DNA of 6,397 bases from Acidobacteriota bacterium (GTDB lineage: Bacteria > Acidobacteriota > Vicinamibacteria > Vicinamibacterales > UBA8438). Shown piece by piece: positions 1-5,966 of the stretch. Under the pieces are notes generated by a model, which had not been told where the DNA came from, ran no database searches, and was given only the letters and a program-made list of their open reading frames with translations. The translations under genes were made by a program, and so were the position numbers. Within the stretch, counting starts at the first letter, position 1. Each line of letters begins with the position of its first letter. The stretch covers positions 1 through 6,397 of the forward strand of contig WTGR01000575.1 of NCBI GenBank assembly GCA_011523485.1, read 5' to 3'.

Positions 1-272
1 TCCTCGCCGCGCGCCGCCAGTACCCGGTCGAGAATCCTCTCGAAGTCTCCCGGATGGTGCTCGACGAATTCCTCGTCGGGCGTTTCGGCCCGCCGGCGGA
101 TCTCGTCGACCATGGCCTCCAGCATGGCCGTGCGCTCGGCTTCCTCGTCTCGCAACCGCTGGATGCCGGCGGCAACCACCGCGCTGACCGACGCGAATTC
201 GCCCCGCTTCACCGCCGCCCTGGCGAAGGTGTGATGCTCGTCGATGAACGAAACCGCCGACTTGACAGTCAT
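1..272 (-). CDS. parD: ParD-like ribbon-helix-helix antitoxin, partial (3' end outside window)
   Basis: Ninety codons read on the minus strand without a stop, from ATG at 272-270 to the window edge, so the 3' end is missing. The product starts MTVKSAVSFIDEHHTFARAA and continues with KRGEFASVSAVVAAGIQRL (about residues 23-41), then an acidic/basic helix with EEAERTAMLEAMVDEIRR (about 44-61). The pattern 'short beta strand, helix, G-x-F/Y-A-S-x-S-x-V-V helix' is that of ParD-type antitoxins, which bind their operator as ribbon-helix-helix dimers and neutralise a ParE-type toxin with the C-terminal region. The family normally places the toxin immediately downstream, which here means beyond position 1, so the partner cannot be checked. 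The gene is divergent from ppk with about 70 bp between starts, and a palindrome lies 8 bp upstream of the start, as expected for autoregulation. No clear Shine-Dalgarno is visible (GCGGG just before ATG). Family assignment is from residue pattern only. Confidence 0.8.
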   Translation of the reverse strand, partial: MTVKSAVSFIDEHHTFARAAVKRGEFASVSAVVAAGIQRLRDEEAERTAMLEAMVDEIRRRAETPDEEFVEHHPGDFERILDRVLAARGE

Positions 273-279
273 CCCGCAA

Positions 280-300
280 CGGTATCACATGGTGGTACCG
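280..300. promoter_or_regulatory. 21-bp inverted repeat, probable antitoxin operator
   Basis: The arms CGGTATCAC (280-288) and GTGGTACCG (292-300) pair at 8 of 9 positions around a 3-nt centre (ATG). The repeat sits between the divergent starts of the ParD-like gene (272, minus) and ppk (342, plus), 8 bp from the antitoxin start and 11 bp before the ppk extended -10. ParD-type antitoxins repress their own promoters by binding palindromes in this position. That this one is the operator is inference from placement and symmetry. Confidence 0.55.
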
Positions 301-311
301 GCGGCAAACGC

Positions 312-320
312 TGTTATGAT
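312..320 (+). promoter_or_regulatory. Extended -10 promoter for ppk
   Basis: TGTTATGAT reads as TG-n-TATGAT, an extended -10 with one mismatch to TATAAT. No good -35 lies 16-18 bp upstream (that stretch falls in the inverted repeat at 280-300), which fits the extended -10 class that depends less on a -35. Initiation about 7 nt downstream, near 327, would leave only about 15 nt before the GTG start at 342. Confidence 0.5.
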
Positions 321-341
321 GGGCTTTTCCCCTTTCAGCCC

Positions 342-2468
342 GTGGCCATTTCGACCAACGTTGCGGCGGCGAGCGCGGCGCGCAGCGACGCGGGACCCGA
401 CCCCGCCGACCTCGAGAATCCGGCGCTGTACATCAACCGCGAGCTGAGCTGGCTGGAGTTCAACCAGCGGGTCCTGCTGCAGGCGCAGGACGAGCGTCAC
501 CCGCTGCTCGAGCGGGTGAAGTTCCTCTCCATCGTCTCGACCAACCTGGACGAGTTCTTCATGGTCCGGGTGGCGACGCTGCTGCGGAAGTTCCGTTCCG
601 AGAGCGAGGCGCTGTCGCCGGACGGCATGAGCACGGAGCAACAGCTCGACGCCATCCGCGTCCGGACCAAGCGGATGATGAACGACGTCGAGCGCTGCTG
701 GTCCGATGTCCTGCGCCCGCTGCTGGCCACGCACCGCATCCGCATCCTCGACCCGGCCGACTACACCCCGGCGGCCGAGGACTACCTGCACGACCACTAC
801 CGCCGGAACATCCATCCGGTGCTGACGCCGCTCGCATTCGACCCCGGGCACCCGTTTCCGTTCATCTCGAACCTGAGCATGAACCTGGCGGTCGTCGTGG
901 AGCACGACGGCCGCACGCGGTTCGCCCGCGTCAAGCTCCCGGACGTGCTGGCGCGCTTCATCCCGATTCCGGCGTCGGTCGCCGGCGAGCCGGGCGATTC
1001 GTTCGCGCTGCTCGAAGATGTCGTCAAGCTGAACGTCGCGAGCCTGTTTCCGGGAATCGCGGTACGCGAGACGTATCTCTTCCGCATCATCCGCGACACC
1101 GACATGGTGATCCAGGAGGACGAGGCCGACGACCTGCTCGAGTCGGTCGACCGCACGCTGAAGGAGTTGCGCTACGGCGACCTGTCGCAGCTCCTGGTCG
1201 AGGCGTCCATGCCGGCCCGCGTCCTCAACATCCTGGTCGAGAACTTCGAGATCGAGGAGGACGTCGTGGTCCGCACCGCCGGGCGCATGGGCTACGGCGA
1301 CTGGAGCGCGCTGACGAAGCTGCACCATCCGCGGCTCAAGGACAAGCCGTTCTCGCCGCGCGCCCTCTGGCCGGACGAAGGAGGCGAGGCGATCTTCAAC
1401 GCCATCCAGGAGCGCGACCGGCTCGTCCACCACCCGTTCGAGTCGTTCTCGGCGGTCGAGTCGTTCCTGCGCGCGGCGGTCGACGACGCGCAGGTGATCG
1501 CGATCAAGATCACGCTCTACCGCATCGGGCCGAACTCGCCGCTGCTGGACCTGCTGATGCAGGCGGCCGACGCCGGCAAGCAGGTGGCGGTGCTGGTGGA
1601 GCTGAAGGCGCGCTTCGACGAGCGCAACAACATCGAGTGGGCGCACCGGCTGGAGGCGGCGGGCATCCACGTGGTCTACGGGCTGCTGAACCTGAAGACG
1701 CACTGCAAGCTCTGCCTGGTGGTGCGCCAGGAGCACGACGGCATCGTGCGCTACGCGCACGTCGGCACCGGCAACTACAACCGGGTCACGTCGCAGGTCT
1801 ACACCGACTTCGGCCTGTTCACGGCGCGGCCGGCGGTGCTCGACGAGGTGACCGAGGTCTTCAACTACCTGACGGGGTACTCCAGCAAGGAGGACTACGA
1901 GGAGCTCCTCGTGGCGCCGCACCACCTGCGTCCGGCGTTCACCCGGCTGGTCGAGCGCGAGGCCGAGCACGCGCGCGCGGGCCGGCGCGCCGGCATCATC
2001 GTCAAGAACAACTCGGTCGCCGACCCGGAGATGATCCGCGTCCTCTACCGGGCGTCGCAGGCCGGCGTGCAGATCGAGATGGTCGTCCGCGGCGTCTGCT
2101 GCCTCCGGCCCGGCATCCCCGGCATCAGCGACACCATCCGCGTCCGCTCCGTCGTCGGCCGCTTCCTCGAGCACTCGCGGCTCTACTACTTCGCCAACGA
2201 CGGCCGGCCCGAGCTGCTCATCGGCAGCGCCGACCTGATGGAGCGCAACCTCGACCGCCGGGTCGAGGCGCTGTGCCACATCCGCGACCCCGAGCTGCGC
2301 ACCCACCTGCACGACGTCGTCCTGCAGACCATGCTCGCCGACACCGACCGCGCCATGGAGCTGCAGACCGACGGCTCCTACCGGCCGGTCCGCAAGCCGC
2401 ACGCGCGGCGGATCAACGCGCAGGAGAAGCTGCTGCGGGCCTACGCGAGCCCCCGGCGGCGGGACTGA
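342..2468 (+). CDS. ppk: Polyphosphate kinase 1 (PPK1)
   Basis: PPK1 reversibly transfers the gamma phosphate of ATP onto inorganic polyphosphate, making the main phosphate store used in stress survival. From GTG 342 the protein is 708 aa, normal for the family (about 690-720). The N domain opens with LYINRELSWLEFNQRVL (residues 29-45) and STNLDEFFMVRV. A head domain follows, then two phospholipase-D-like C domains. Catalytic residues by family alignment from memory: R394 (TLYR) and R424 (KARFDE), matching E. coli R375 and R405; H454 (LKTHCKL), matching the autophosphorylated H435; H473 (RYAHVGTGNYN), matching H454. The constant offset of 19 supports the alignment. SADLMERNLDRRVE marks the C2 domain. 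The frame stays open up to ATG 54, but those extra 96 residues lack family character and are antisense to the ParD-like gene, so GTG 342 is preferred. No Shine-Dalgarno precedes it. No phosphate-regulon gene is adjacent. Confidence 0.95.
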   Translation: MAISTNVAAASAARSDAGPDPADLENPALYINRELSWLEFNQRVLLQAQDERHPLLERVKFLSIVSTNLDEFFMVRVATLLRKFRSESEALSPDGMSTEQQLDAIRVRTKRMMNDVERCWSDVLRPLLATHRIRILDPADYTPAAEDYLHDHYRRNIHPVLTPLAFDPGHPFPFISNLSMNLAVVVEHDGRTRFARVKLPDVLARFIPIPASVAGEPGDSFALLEDVVKLNVASLFPGIAVRETYLFRIIRDTDMVIQEDEADDLLESVDRTLKELRYGDLSQLLVEASMPARVLNILVENFEIEEDVVVRTAGRMGYGDWSALTKLHHPRLKDKPFSPRALWPDEGGEAIFNAIQERDRLVHHPFESFSAVESFLRAAVDDAQVIAIKITLYRIGPNSPLLDLLMQAADAGKQVAVLVELKARFDERNNIEWAHRLEAAGIHVVYGLLNLKTHCKLCLVVRQEHDGIVRYAHVGTGNYNRVTSQVYTDFGLFTARPAVLDEVTEVFNYLTGYSSKEDYEELLVAPHHLRPAFTRLVEREAEHARAGRRAGIIVKNNSVADPEMIRVLYRASQAGVQIEMVVRGVCCLRPGIPGISDTIRVRSVVGRFLEHSRLYYFANDGRPELLIGSADLMERNLDRRVEALCHIRDPELRTHLHDVVLQTMLADTDRAMELQTDGSYRPVRKPHARRINAQEKLLRAYASPRRRD

Positions 2469-2486
2469 ACCCGGCCTTCACGGTCG

Positions 2487-2519
2487 CGACGTGCGTACGA
2501 TCCAGGCCGGATCACGTCG
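2487..2519 (+). other. Stem-loop downstream of ppk
   Basis: CGACGT (2487-2492) pairs with ACGTCG (2514-2519), and inside it GATCC (2499-2503) pairs with GGATC (2509-2513) around a 5-nt loop, leaving a one-sided bulge of 6 nt (2493-2498). It begins 18 nt after the ppk stop. No T-tract follows, so it is not a standard intrinsic terminator; it may mark or protect the ppk mRNA 3' end, or be chance in GC-rich DNA. Confidence 0.35.
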
Positions 2520-2535
2520 TCCACCCAGGAACGAG

Positions 2536-2551
2536 ATTACGAATCGGTAAA
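2536..2551 (+). repeat. hip operator-like repeat, copy 1
   Basis: ATTACGAATCGGTAAA, first of three direct copies before hipB. Each contains the inverted half-sites TTAC and GTAA separated by 6 nt, a dyad suited to a dimeric Xre/HipB regulator. E. coli HipB binds a comparable dyad (TATCC-N8-GGATA). HipB as the ligand is inferred from position. Confidence 0.65.
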
Positions 2552-2583
2552 TCTTGATGAATTCTCGTACCTGGGAAGCCAGA

Positions 2584-2599
2584 ATTACGAATCGGTAAA
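2584..2599 (+). repeat. hip operator-like repeat, copy 2
   Basis: ATTACGAATCGGTAAA, identical to copy 1 over all 16 bp and starting 48 bp after it. The sequence between the copies is unrelated, so this is a conserved site and not a recent tandem duplication of a larger block. Confidence 0.65.
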
Positions 2600-2605
2600 G
2601 CCCAC

Positions 2606-2635
2606 TGGCCATCCCCCGCCCAGACGGTGTAAATT
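2606..2635 (+). promoter_or_regulatory. Candidate hipBA promoter
   Basis: A weak sigma-70 style pair: TGGCCA (2606-2611, 4 of 6 to TTGACA), an 18-bp spacer, and TAAATT (2630-2635, 4 of 6 to TATAAT). The -10 overlaps operator copy 3 and the -35 begins 7 bp after copy 2, so a regulator on those sites would occlude RNA polymerase. Weak matches; an alternative -10 lies in the A-rich run near 2645-2651. Confidence 0.3.
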
Positions 2636-2648
2636 ACGAATAGGTAAA
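2633..2648 (+). repeat. hip operator-like repeat, copy 3
   Basis: ATTACGAATAGGTAAA, starting 49 bp after copy 2 and ending 20 bp before the hipB start. It differs from the other copies by a single C to A in the spacer; the TTAC and GTAA half-sites are unchanged, which suggests selection on the half-sites. Confidence 0.65.
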
Positions 2649-2668
2649 AATACTTCCTGGAGCATGCG

Positions 2669-2995
2669 ATGCCCGTCGACGCTTCCACTCAGCAGGCCCC
2701 ACAGCTCTTGCCGCCCGCACGGGTTCGATCGCCCGAGGGCCTGGGCCGGCTGGCACGGCGTGAACGCAAGCGACAGGGATTGACTCTGGACAGCGTGTAT
2801 TCCGTGTCCGGCCTGACGACACGCTTCCTTTCGGAGTTCGAACGCGGCAAGCCCAATGCCTCCCTGGGACGGGTCATGCAGGCGTTGCAGGCACTGGGTC
2901 TGGAGATGGTAATCCTGACGCGGGACGACGCCGAGCGGCTGCTGGCGCAGCAGGGTCGGGCAGCATCATCTCCCCGTCCCGGGTACGAGCAGTGA
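2669..2995 (+). CDS. hipB: HipB-like antitoxin and repressor (Xre family)
   Basis: 108-aa protein with one Cro/C1 (Xre) helix-turn-helix at about residues 24-82. The pattern LGRLARRERKRQGLTLD, then VYSVSGLTTRFLSEFERGK, then PNASLGRVMQALQALGLEM is typical; GLTTRFLSEFERGK is the recognition-helix region. HipB proteins bind HipA to neutralise it and repress their own operon as dimers. About 20 flexible residues precede the HTH, and the C-terminal tail (about 85-108) is Gln/Ser/Pro-rich. In HipB proteins this tail is often disordered and may mark the protein for proteolysis, though no such signal is visible here. The start at ATG 2669 has GGAG at 2659-2662, 6 nt upstream; an ATG at 2664 is out of frame. 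The stop overlaps the hipA start in GTGA, the usual antitoxin-first coupling. Three operator-like repeats precede it. Confidence 0.9.
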   Translation: MPVDASTQQAPQLLPPARVRSPEGLGRLARRERKRQGLTLDSVYSVSGLTTRFLSEFERGKPNASLGRVMQALQALGLEMVILTRDDAERLLAQQGRAASSPRPGYEQ

Positions 2996-4266
2996 ACGGG
3001 AGGTACGGTGCCGTCTGGCACGACGAGCGGCGGATAGGCGCGCTACGGGAAGACGAGAATCGCGTTCTGCGCTTTACCTACGATGGCGCCTGGCTGGACG
3101 GCGACGGGTTTCCCGTCTCCATTCATCTACCTTTGTCCCTGGCCGCTCGAGAGGTAGATGCGCACAACTTCTTCGCAGGTCTACTCCCCGAAGGTGGAAC
3201 GCGACAGCGTATCTGCAGGGAGCAGGGTGTCGCGCCCGAAGACGACGCGGGACTCCTCTTCGCCATCGGGGAGGACTGCGCCGGCGCCCTCAGTGTGCTG
3301 CCCGCCGGCGTCGAGCCCGACGCCCGGCCCACGCCGCCCGCGACTCTGACGCAGACGGTGCTGGATCGACTGGTCGGCTCCCCCGACGAAGGAGCGGCCA
3401 TCTTGACCCGCGAGCGACAACGATTCTCCCTGGCAGGCACGCAGGAGAAACAGTCCGTCATCTTCGACGGCGAGTCCTACGCGCTGCCGGACCGCGCGAA
3501 TCCCTCAAGCCACCTCCTGAAGTTCGAGACCGTGCGATGGGTATGCGTCTCCGAATACATCGCCAACGACATGGCCCGGCGTGTCGGCCTGCCGGTTGCG
3601 GGTACAGAGTTTCTTCGTACCACGGCGGACGGCGTACCCTACCTGCGCATCGAGCGCTACGACCGGGCGCGTGATGCGGACGGACGCCTCAGGCGACTGC
3701 ACCAGGAAGACGTGCTTCAGGCATTGGGCCTGTCCGCCGCACTCAAGTACCAGCGCCACGGCGGACCGTCCATCGGCGACGTGGCGGAGTTGCTGCGGGC
3801 ACATGCGGCCCGTCCGGCCGAGGCGCTCGCAAGTCTGCGCGACTGGCAGATTCTCAACTGTCTCATCGGCAACTGGGACGGTCACGGCAAGAACCTCGCG
3901 CTGCTCTACGCGCCGGGCCACGCCGTGCCGACGCTCGCGCCGTTCTACGACCTGATCTCCATCGAGTTCCTGAACCTCCTGCGACCCGGGACATGGTCCC
4001 GCGACATGGCGTTCTTCATCGGTGAACACGATGAACCCGAACGAATCAGCCGGTCCGACTGGCTGGCGTTCGCCCGCGAACTGGGAATGCCGCCGAGGCG
4101 TCTACTCGTCCGCGTCGAGGAAATGGCAACCGGGTTACCAGGCGTTGCTCGCGCCACCCGCGAGGCGTTCGCGCAGGCGCACGCCGACGCGCAAGCCTAT
4201 GACCAGCTCGAGGAAGCCGTCCGCCGTCGCTGCCGCTGGACGCTGGAGTCGCTTCGCGAACGCTGA
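2992..4266 (+). CDS. hipA: HipA-like serine/threonine kinase toxin
   Basis: HipA kinases slow growth and promote persistence; E. coli HipA phosphorylates glutamyl-tRNA synthetase GltX. The 424-aa protein starts at GTG 2992, overlapping hipB by 4 nt, and is close to the usual length (about 440). Residues 1-105 form the N-terminal subdomain (GAVWHDERRIGAL; NFFAGLLPEG). The kinase core follows: FSLAGTQEK carries S146, matching the autophosphorylated S150 of E. coli; SSHLLKFE carries K177, matching ATP-binding K181; NWDGHGKN carries catalytic D296, matching D309; APFYDLIS carries Mg-binding D320, matching D332. Residue matches are from memory. All key residues are present, so an active kinase is expected. 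N-terminal subdomain and core are in one chain, as in classical HipA and unlike the three-gene HipBST arrangement. The substrate cannot be read from sequence. Translation is probably coupled to hipB; AACGGGAGG follows the start and is not its ribosome site. Confidence 0.92.
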   Translation: MNGRYGAVWHDERRIGALREDENRVLRFTYDGAWLDGDGFPVSIHLPLSLAAREVDAHNFFAGLLPEGGTRQRICREQGVAPEDDAGLLFAIGEDCAGALSVLPAGVEPDARPTPPATLTQTVLDRLVGSPDEGAAILTRERQRFSLAGTQEKQSVIFDGESYALPDRANPSSHLLKFETVRWVCVSEYIANDMARRVGLPVAGTEFLRTTADGVPYLRIERYDRARDADGRLRRLHQEDVLQALGLSAALKYQRHGGPSIGDVAELLRAHAARPAEALASLRDWQILNCLIGNWDGHGKNLALLYAPGHAVPTLAPFYDLISIEFLNLLRPGTWSRDMAFFIGEHDEPERISRSDWLAFARELGMPPRRLLVRVEEMATGLPGVARATREAFAQAHADAQAYDQLEEAVRRRCRWTLESLRER

Positions 4267-4406
4267 CCGTACAAACGCAACGTGGACTCGCCCGTGTCGA
4301 CGCTCTCTGCTCCGGTGCCCCGGACCATCGTCTCCGCGACAGAACTGGAAACGGTGATCTCGTCGACATGCTTGGTGACCTGTCGATAAGAAGCAGTTTC
4401 GTGAAC
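4267..4406. other. Spacer between hipA and fic remnant, nothing recognised
   Basis: About 140 bp with no recognisable coding pattern on either strand, no clear terminator hairpin with T-tract and no repeat. The readable frames across it are short and unlike HipA or Fic. It may hold the lost promoter of fic. Confidence 0.4.
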
Positions 4407-4826
4407 ATGAACGGGACACACGCCTGGCATCCGCACCGCCCGTACTACGCCCGCCGTCACTGCCTCCGGCGGTCGACCTGAAGACGAAAACCCCGTCCTC
4501 AGCGATGCGTGATGGCGCGGAGATCTGACCGCACCGCCGATCAGATTCCGGATCCGAGGAATGCTCGATATCAGCCCGCCGCTTGCTGGAGACGCAGGCG
4601 AACTCGGAGATCGATCCGCTGGTCCGAATGGCCGCCGCCCAATTACCCAGTTCGAGGCCATCCATCCGTTCACCGACGGCAACGGCCGCACCGGGCGTGT
4701 GCTGAACACCCTCTTCCTCGTGGAGCAGGGGCTCTCCCGGCTCTTCTCCCTCCCCATCCTGTACCCGAGCAGCCACACAGTCGCGCATCGGGCCGAGTAC
4801 TGCCGACTGCTGGTGCTCACACGGAG
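4407..4826 (+). pseudogene. fic: Decayed fic gene (Fic-domain AMP-transferase remnant)
   Basis: Fic proteins transfer AMP from ATP to hydroxyl groups of target proteins. Pieces occur in the right order but in all three frames. 4407-4451 gives MNGTHAWHPHRPYYA. 4460-4525 gives LPPAVDLKTK, the family's N-terminal 'LPPxxDLETKAVL' pattern, and ends in TGA at 4526. 4539-4562 gives DQIPDPRN. 4583-4639 gives [19 protein letters not shown]. 4648-4826 gives [17 protein letters not shown], the catalytic HxFx[D/E]GNGRxxR motif (4663-4698), then [17 protein letters not shown] and [10 protein letters not shown]. Single-base losses or gains explain several shifts: GCCCGCCG near 4451 lacks one T relative to the expected ALPS codons, and CAATTACCCAG (4640-4650) has two bases more than HYQ codons would need. 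The middle of the protein is missing (about 180-200 residues against family members of roughly 350-380), and the C-terminus stops where the convergent vapC gene ends. No product of family length can be made. The start and 3' limit are approximate. Confidence 0.82.
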
Positions 4827-5240
4827 TCAGAGCACACCGGGATATGGCTTCACATTTCCGCCGCGGTCAATCCGCGCCACGAATGGCGGTGTGTGCCTCG
4901 ATACAAAGCGGGCGATCTGCTTCCTGCCCTTCAACACAGCCTCAGCGATCTGCGGCCCCGTCGCGTTCTTGGCGCGTATCACGACAATGCGCGCGGCGTG
5001 CTTCCTGATCGATTCCAGTTCGGGTGAGCGGAAGCGAATGTTCTTGTCCTTTGTCAACGCCACCCATCGCTTCCGCCCTACCAGCGCGATCCATGCTTCG
5101 TCCGGCGCGTTCAGCGGAAGATGATCGTCGTGGATTTCGACCTTCATTCCAGCCGCTCGGAGCCTCTCCGCGATCACGCGCTTTCCCAGATTGCGGTCCA
5201 GAAACAGGATGGGCTCTTCAGGCTGCCGTCCGGAGCTCAC
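4827..5240 (-). CDS. vapC: PIN-like domain toxin, VapC45 type
   Basis: From GTG 5240 the product is 137 aa. It begins with the first PIN strand [10 protein letters not shown] (D15), followed by [37 protein letters not shown] (E48 and D65) and [21 protein letters not shown]. An early Asp, a central acidic pair and a later Asp after a strand is the PIN nuclease layout, where the acids bind Mg/Mn for RNA cleavage. The pattern fits the DUF5615/VapC45-like branch more than classical VapC. M. tuberculosis VapC45 is, from memory, about 138 aa. The frame is open up to ATG 5300, but the extra residues are basic, low-complexity and lie inside the antitoxin gene, so a start overlapping its end is preferred; GTG 5240 overlaps by 23 nt (ATG 5279 is an alternative). 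The ribosome site is weak. Target RNA is unknown. The gene converges on the fic remnant. Confidence 0.8.
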   Translation of the reverse strand: MSSGRQPEEPILFLDRNLGKRVIAERLRAAGMKVEIHDDHLPLNAPDEAWIALVGRKRWVALTKDKNIRFRSPELESIRKHAARIVVIRAKNATGPQIAEAVLKGRKQIARFVSRHTPPFVARIDRGGNVKPYPGVL

Positions 5241-5910
5241 ATCTGATCGCTTCTTCGATCTCCGCCTCGCTGCGCTCATAGTCCCGCGCCAATTCCGCAA
5301 CAGATTCGCCGGCCTTGTACCGCTCGGCGAGGATGCCGGTGGCCAGACCTGTGCCCTTCAGCACCGGCCGGCCGGCGGCCAGGGTCGGGTCGATAACGAT
5401 CAGGGCCGGGGCGTCGTCGATGCTGCTCCGAGTGAATGGGTAGAGCTTGATCGGCACGCCCTGCGGGTCGCGGTCGATGCGATGCAGGGCGGCCGTCATC
5501 ATCTCGCGCATGACCGTCTGCCCCGCTCGACTGATGCTGAGCAGTTGTCCGTAGCGCTCGATGAACAGGTCCAGTCCGTCCGTCTCCAGATCGGCGCTGA
5601 TCAAGGGATGCCGGCGGTCTGAATCGCGCCGGGTGTGCTGCGCCAGGTACCCGATGGCCGCGCGGACCCTCGGCATCGAAATCGCGTGCTCGCGCCGGAT
5701 TGCCGCCAGCACGTGAAGCTCCGCCAGGTTGAGGAACGAGAGCAGCACGGGATGGCGCCCCGGCACGCCGATGAGCGCCTCGCAGTTGCCTCGTCCGGTT
5801 GCCCAGCAGCGAATCGTCGGGACCGGGAGGTCCAGATAGTGCGCCGCCTCCGCGACGGTGTACGCGGCCTGTTCACGTGGATCCGCGGCCACTCTTCGGC
5901 GTCTTCCCAT
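5218..5910 (-). CDS. vapB: DUF433-domain antitoxin, VapB45 type
   Basis: 230-aa protein from ATG 5910-5908. The N-terminal part has a MerR-like helix-turn-helix, AAYTVAEAAHYLDLPVPTIRCW (about residues 15-36), presumably the DNA-binding part. A middle region (about 50-165) includes LSFLNLAELHVLAAIRREH. The C-terminal DUF433 domain (about 168-226) reads VIDPTLAAGRPVLKGTGLAT and then AGESVAELARDYERSEAEIEEAI, the usual 'D-P-x-x-x-G-x-P-x-x-x-G-T' opening followed by a tri-helical HTH-like unit. HTH plus DUF433 paired with a PIN toxin is the VapBC45 arrangement; M. tuberculosis VapB45 is, from memory, about 239 aa. The start is fixed by GGAGG 6 nt upstream (5917-5921). The frame remains open back to 6285, but that part is antisense-like, low-complexity and overlaps ahcY. 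The toxin gene overlaps its 3' end. It lies 56 bp downstream of ahcY on the same strand, with no terminator or convincing promoter between, so read-through transcription is possible. Confidence 0.82.
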   Translation of the reverse strand: MGRRRRVAADPREQAAYTVAEAAHYLDLPVPTIRCWATGRGNCEALIGVPGRHPVLLSFLNLAELHVLAAIRREHAISMPRVRAAIGYLAQHTRRDSDRRHPLISADLETDGLDLFIERYGQLLSISRAGQTVMREMMTAALHRIDRDPQGVPIKLYPFTRSSIDDAPALIVIDPTLAAGRPVLKGTGLATGILAERYKAGESVAELARDYERSEAEIEEAIRCELRTAA

Positions 5911-5916
5911 GGCGCG

Positions 5917-5921
5917 CCTCC
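5917..5921 (-). promoter_or_regulatory. Shine-Dalgarno of the DUF433 antitoxin
   Basis: GGAGG on the minus strand, 6 nt before ATG 5910. It is the strongest ribosome site in the window and settles the start of a frame that is otherwise open for 375 nt further upstream. Confidence 0.75.
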
Positions 5922-5966
5922 GTCCCTCGTACCGCTCCGGAACGACGCGACGATACCTGTCCCGAA

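Noticed and set aside
262..288. Perfect TTGACA (262-267) as a -35 for ppk with TATCAC (283-288) as -10
   Set aside because: The 15-bp spacer is short and the -10 poor, and TTGACA lies inside the ParD coding start; the extended -10 at 312-320 is the better candidate.
285..2402. 705-codon open frame on the minus strand opposite ppk
   Set aside because: Low-complexity product rich in Asp, Val, Arg and Gln, the usual antisense shadow of a GC-rich gene; ppk on the other strand has full family conservation.
1637..2557. 306-codon plus-strand frame inside ppk
   Set aside because: Product is Arg/Pro/Ala/Gly-rich with no family pattern; a shadow of the ppk frame.
2536..2648. Three repeats with 32-33 bp spacers, resembling a minimal CRISPR array
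   Set aside because: The 16-bp repeat is too short, there are only three copies, there is no cas gene, and the position directly before hipB with a dyad in each copy fits operators better.
3581..3955. 124-codon plus-strand frame and a 174-codon minus-strand frame inside hipA
   Set aside because: Both are shadows with no domain pattern, lying across the conserved HipA kinase core.
4135..4820. Two minus-strand frames of 207 and 217 codons over hipA's end and the fic remnant
   Set aside because: No recognisable domain, Ser/Arg-rich composition, and the plus strand carries clear HipA and Fic motifs over the same stretch.
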